From the NCBI RefSeq assembly GCF_016185115.1, contig NZ_JACPOF010000015.1, forward strand, positions 434,001 through 498,000: DNA of 64,000 nt, given 5' to 3'. Positions 61,212 through 64,000 of the stretch are shown in pieces. The position numbers and the translations under genes were made by a program. The notes under the pieces are model-generated. The model did not search any database, was not told the DNA's origin, and saw only the letters and a program-made list of their open reading frames with translations. Source of the stretch: Polaromonas sp. (lineage in GTDB: Bacteria > Pseudomonadota > Gammaproteobacteria > Burkholderiales > Burkholderiaceae_C). Position 1 is the first letter of the stretch. Each line of letters starts with the position of its first letter.

Positions 61212-61260
61212 AGGACTCATAATCCTTTGGTCGTAGGTTCAAGTCCTACACGCCCTACCA
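61212..61260 (+). other. att site: 3' fragment of a CAU-anticodon tRNA gene (Met or Ile2)
   Basis: AGGACTCATAATCCTT is the anticodon arm with CAT in the loop. Then comes the variable loop, a T-arm (GTAGG TTCAAGT CCTAC) and an acceptor 3' strand ACGCCCT with discriminator A and CCA. The 5' acceptor and D-arm are missing: the bases to the left are A/T-rich element DNA. This is what an integrase leaves at one island end. The gap 61007-61344 contains the repeats, this fragment and no gene. Confidence 0.85.
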
Positions 61261-61344
61261 TTTATCTTTTCTCAATGCGCCTCAGCATCCGTTCGGGTCT
61301 GGGGCGTTGCTGTTTTTGTTGTGTGATTTCTGGATAATGAACGC

Positions 61345-61776
61345 ATGAACATCGCCACAGCCCTCAAATCCGAAATCTCCCGCGTCGCCCGCAAGGAAGT
61401 TCGCGCTGAAGTCTCCGCCCTCAAATCGGCATCATCCCGGTACCGCTCCGACATCGCCGATTTGAAACGCCGCATCGCGCAACTGGAACGCCTTGTCGGT
61501 CAACTCAGCAAAGGCACTCGCAAGAGAGTTGCCGAAGCGTCTGATGCCCAACCCGCAACCGTCACTCGCTACAGCGCAAAAAATCTGGCCGCGTTGCGCA
61601 AGAAGCTGGGCTTGTCCGCAGCTGACTTTGGCAAGCTGTTGGGTGTATCCGGCGCCTCGGTCTATCTATGGGAGGACGGCAAGACCCGGCCGCGTGAGAA
61701 GAATATGCCCGCAATTTCCAGGCTGCGGGGGATGGGCAAGAAGGCTGCGCTTCAGCTACTTGCGACGCTCAAGTAG
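61345..61776 (+). CDS. Coiled-coil plus helix-turn-helix (XRE-like) protein
   Basis: A 143-residue protein. Residues 1-55 are rich in K/R/E and look like a coiled coil (SRYRSDIADLKRRIAQLERLVG). The C-terminal half has LAALRKKLGLSAADFGKLLGVSGASVYLWEDGKTRPREKNM, a clear Cro/XRE-type HTH. Its G/C-rich codon use marks it as chromosomal, outside the island. It probably binds DNA; targets are unknown. No close neighbour in the same direction is seen. Confidence 0.8.
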   Translation: MNIATALKSEISRVARKEVRAEVSALKSASSRYRSDIADLKRRIAQLERLVGQLSKGTRKRVAEASDAQPATVTRYSAKNLAALRKKLGLSAADFGKLLGVSGASVYLWEDGKTRPREKNMPAISRLRGMGKKAALQLLATLK

Positions 61777-61815
61777 CGCCTTGTCCTTGCGCCTGGGCTT
61801 GGCGAGTTGCCCCGT

Positions 61816-62853
61816 TCAGGCTATCCGCCCGAACCAGATGACAGACAACAAAGCCCCGCTAGCCGCGATACACGCTGCCACCAGCGCAAGCAGGCCAGAG
61901 AGTTCGGTTTCGCGCCTGTGCACCTGCAGCTGCGAGCCGAGATTTTCATAGACGCTGCGTAATTTTTCTGCCGTGCCGGCGTAGTGATATTCGCCGCCTG
62001 TCATGCGCGCCACTTCGCGCAGTGTCGGTTCATCAAGCTGCAGGTAGATGGGCATGCCTTCGGCCGTGGCGCCATCTCCACCGACAGTACCCAGGCCCAC
62101 GACGTAGATCTTTACCCCGCGGTCGGCGGCCATCTTTGCTGCGGCAAGAGTGTCTACACCGGTGGTGCGGCGTCCATCGCTCAGCAGAATGATGGCGGCA
62201 GAGTTGTACGAGCCCGGCGCTACGGGCGTGATCTCTTTCGGTGGCGGCTTGTCCTTGTCATCCAGGCTGCGTCCGCGCAGCTGCCTGCCGAAGGTCATGC
62301 CGCTCAGGTCGATGCCGTGGTCGGGGAAGAGTTCTGCCAGGCACAGCACGATGGCGTTCCCTACCGCTGTGCCCATCTGCATCTGGAAGGCGTCGATAGC
62401 CGCGACCAGCGACGTGCGGTCAAGTGTTGCGGCCTGGGCCACCTGGGTGCTGCCGGCGAAGGTGACGAGCCCGACCTCAATGCCCTTGGGCAACTCCTTC
62501 AGGAAAGACTTGGCCGCGTCCTGGGCTGCCACCAGCCGGGTTGGTTTGACGTCAGTGACCCGCATGCTGAGCGACACGTCCATGGCCAGCATGATGGATG
62601 ACCTTGCCCATGGCAGCGGCACCTTTGCAACGGGTCGCGCTGCGGCCAGCAGCAGCACTGCGCTGGCAAGTAACAGCAGCACGGGCGGCACGTGCCTGCG
62701 CCAATTGCGTCCGGCTGTGGCGGCACGCACCATAGCCACGCTGCTGTAGCGCAGTGACGTTCTGCCGCGCCGGCGCAGCAGCCACAGGTAGGCCAATGGC
62801 AGCAGGGGCAGCGCAAGCAGCAGCCAGAGGTACTGCGGCCATAGAAAAAACAT
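61816..62853 (-). CDS. BatA-like VWA-domain membrane protein
   Basis: A 345-residue protein with N-terminal hydrophobic helices (LWLLLALPLLPLAYLWLLRRRG), an Ala-rich second membrane segment, then a von Willebrand A domain with MIDAS DVSLSMR. A terminal helix (LLALVAACIAASGALLSVIWF) completes the Bat-type topology. ATG 62853 gives the usual MFFLWPQYLW start. BatA proteins work with MoxR ATPases in the cell envelope; those genes are not in the window. High G+C fits chromosomal DNA. Confidence 0.85.
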   Translation of the reverse strand: MFFLWPQYLWLLLALPLLPLAYLWLLRRRGRTSLRYSSVAMVRAATAGRNWRRHVPPVLLLLASAVLLLAAARPVAKVPLPWARSSIMLAMDVSLSMRVTDVKPTRLVAAQDAAKSFLKELPKGIEVGLVTFAGSTQVAQAATLDRTSLVAAIDAFQMQMGTAVGNAIVLCLAELFPDHGIDLSGMTFGRQLRGRSLDDKDKPPPKEITPVAPGSYNSAAIILLSDGRRTTGVDTLAAAKMAADRGVKIYVVGLGTVGGDGATAEGMPIYLQLDEPTLREVARMTGGEYHYAGTAEKLRSVYENLGSQLQVHRRETELSGLLALVAACIAASGALLSVIWFGRIA

Positions 62854-63022
62854 CGGGCAATCCTGTACGGTTATCGTGAGGAAGGACTGGCTTCGTCGAA
62901 TTTTGCGGCGTGGGGGCACGACATTCCCCGCAACACAGCAATATCGTGCCGCTTATGCCAGCGCTTGGCAAGTACTGGCCCCGCAGGTTTGTTCCGCAAG
63001 CCGGACCTGGGGTGCGATGTGT

Positions 63023-64000
63023 TTAAAGAATGATGTTGTTATTCGGTCTGAGCAGGCTCGGAACATCAGTTTCGCCAAGCATTTGTTTCAGCTCAATCTC
63101 AAGCAATCGGCAAACCTGCGCCATGGGCACATCGTTGGCGCCCCCTTCAAACGGGTTCTCGGTACTCTCCCCAACCTGGTACAGCGAGATATACATCCAG
63201 GAAATGAGCAAACTGAACGGTATGGCAAACCAGCTCATGTTGCCGGCGAGAAAACCGCCAACATGCGCATTGAGCTTGTCAAACTCGACCATGACGCCAA
63301 ACGGCAGCAGCACTGCAAAGCTCCACACAAAAATCGTGTTGATGATGGCGTACTGCCGTGGATAGGGGAAATTCTTTATACGCTCGGCCCTGCTTTGCTG
63401 GTCGATGAAGTCCTTGAGGGTTTTCTGCATTTCGGTGTGATGAAGAACCACCAAATTCTGTGCTGCGTAGAGCGCGCGTATGGCCTCGCTTTGTGCACCC
63501 ATGAGCCATGTCGCCTTGCCCCGCACGTGGGCGATCAATGCAAGCTCTTCTTCCGGCAGGTATTTCAGCAACTCATGGTCCAGCGATGTTTCCGTTTCCG
63601 GTACGGTGAAAAACGTCTTGCCATATTCGGCGTTCGACTGGCTTGATACGCTTTCCCAGATTCTCCGGGTACGAAGCTGGTACCGGAGTGCAGTCAGCCA
63701 GGCGAGATGGCGGTACACCAGCGCCCTTGATTTCTCGCGGTCAACCGGAAAGTCCCTGCTGATCAGGCCCCAGTAACGGCTGCCGGTGGCGATGGCTGTC
63801 CAGACCTGCTGTGCTTCCAGGGTGCGGCCATAAGTCTGCGCGTTCTTGAAGCCAACGATGAACGATGTGGCGGTTCCCAGCACGGCCACCACCACCCAGG
63901 GCAAGGCTACCCACTTCAGATCCAGTAATTGGTAGAGCACCACCGGCACGGTCGTGACAAGCGTAAGCACGTAGATTTTGCGCCGCGTCCAATGAAGAAA
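63023..64000 (-). CDS. Bestrophin-family (UPF0187/YneE) anion channel, 5' end beyond the window
   Basis: A bestrophin-like membrane protein. The reading frame stays open upstream of the track's GTG at 63970 (LHWTRRKIYVLTL), so the true start lies beyond base 64000. ATSFIVGFKNAQTYGR and EAQQVWTAIATGSRYWG are family hallmarks, followed by membrane helices around LLPFGVMVEF. GSTENPFEGGANDVPM near the C-terminus resembles the acidic ENPF-G-DxxD loop. It should form a pentameric chloride-type channel. Confidence 0.85.
   Translation of the reverse strand, partial: FLHWTRRKIYVLTLVTTVPVVLYQLLDLKWVALPWVVVAVLGTATSFIVGFKNAQTYGRTLEAQQVWTAIATGSRYWGLISRDFPVDREKSRALVYRHLAWLTALRYQLRTRRIWESVSSQSNAEYGKTFFTVPETETSLDHELLKYLPEEELALIAHVRGKATWLMGAQSEAIRALYAAQNLVVLHHTEMQKTLKDFIDQQSRAERIKNFPYPRQYAIINTIFVWSFAVLLPFGVMVEFDKLNAHVGGFLAGNMSWFAIPFSLLISWMYISLYQVGESTENPFEGGANDVPMAQVCRLLEIELKQMLGETDVPSLLRPNNNIIL

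Larger units (their letters stand above)
1..61260. mobile_element. Right part of an integrated catabolic genomic island (left end outside window)
   Basis: The right boundary is seen directly: a leftward tyrosine integrase gene, an 11-bp repeat array, and a tRNA 3' fragment with no 5' half, followed by more G+C-rich chromosomal-type genes. The content to the left is accessory: repeated receptor-enzyme modules, four related LysR regulators and aromatic-ring enzymes. No conjugation, relaxase or replication gene is visible, so whether this is an ICE, a simple island or a remnant cannot be said. The left end and the intact tRNA copy lie outside the window. That the whole 61 kb is a single element is an inference; it could be several stacked insertions. 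Confidence 0.65.

Noticed and set aside
62876-63646. 256-residue + strand ORF opposite the bestrophin gene (and 61984-62601 opposite the VWA gene)
   Set aside because: The minus-strand proteins are clearly recognisable; these are high-G+C shadow ORFs.

Overview
The window looks like one end of a large catabolic genomic island in a betaproteobacterium of the order Burkholderiales, probably Comamonadaceae-like (inferred from NagR/NagG/NahA-type genes, many Bug receptors and Liv-type ABC operons). About 61.2 kb is island DNA of moderate G+C. Its right end is marked by a tyrosine integrase gene, a run of 11-bp direct repeats and a 49-bp 3' fragment of a CAU-anticodon tRNA gene (the att site). From about 61.3 kb the DNA is visibly more G+C rich and carries ordinary chromosomal genes: a small HTH protein, a BatA-like VWA protein and a bestrophin-family channel.

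Region A (1-7.2 kb): a branched-chain-amino-acid-type ABC importer (LivK partial, LivH, a LivM-LivG fusion, LivF), a TauD/TfdA Fe(II)/2-oxoglutarate dioxygenase, a NicX-like metalloenzyme and a GntR regulator. It ends in three hairpins, the last being a good intrinsic terminator. Region B (7.5-16.8 kb): a Bug receptor, then a nag-type locus. A NahR/NagR-type LysR regulator is divergent from ferredoxin reductase (nagAa), fumarylpyruvate hydrolase (nagK), salicylate-5-hydroxylase-type large and small subunits (nagG, nagH) and Rieske ferredoxin (nagAb). A second Liv ABC operon follows. No gentisate dioxygenase (nagI) or maleylpyruvate isomerase (nagL) is present, and nagGH have clearly higher G+C than their neighbours. 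Region C (17-24 kb): a LivK receptor, a LysR regulator and a tight operon of a beta-hydroxyacid-dehydrogenase-like protein, NIPSNAP protein, type I extradiol dioxygenase with a complete active site, YciI-like protein and FAH hydrolase, plus another LivK receptor.

Region D (24-59.6 kb) is a mosaic of short modules. Most pair an orphan solute-binding protein (Bug/TctC family, or NMT1/THI5-like) with one or a few enzymes: CocE-type esterase, alpha/beta hydrolase, class II aldolase, two FMN alpha-hydroxyacid oxidoreductases, LigI-like amidohydrolase, two near-duplicate cupins, quinone oxidoreductase, citryl-CoA-lyase-like protein, SMP-30-like lipoprotein, family III CoA-transferase, VOC protein, MmgE/PrpD, DoxX, polysaccharide deacetylase, an HTH-fused citrate-synthase-like protein and three SDRs. 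Ten Bug receptors occur without any TctA/TctB membrane partner.

Taken together the island appears to import and degrade (hydroxy)aromatic carboxylates and related organic acids. Hydroxylation is by the NagG/H/Aa/Ab system and possibly the TauD enzyme, ring cleavage by the extradiol and/or NicX-like enzymes, and hydrolysis of the products by FAH enzymes. The many receptor-enzyme modules suggest side pathways for related acids and esters. Substrates cannot be fixed from sequence alone.
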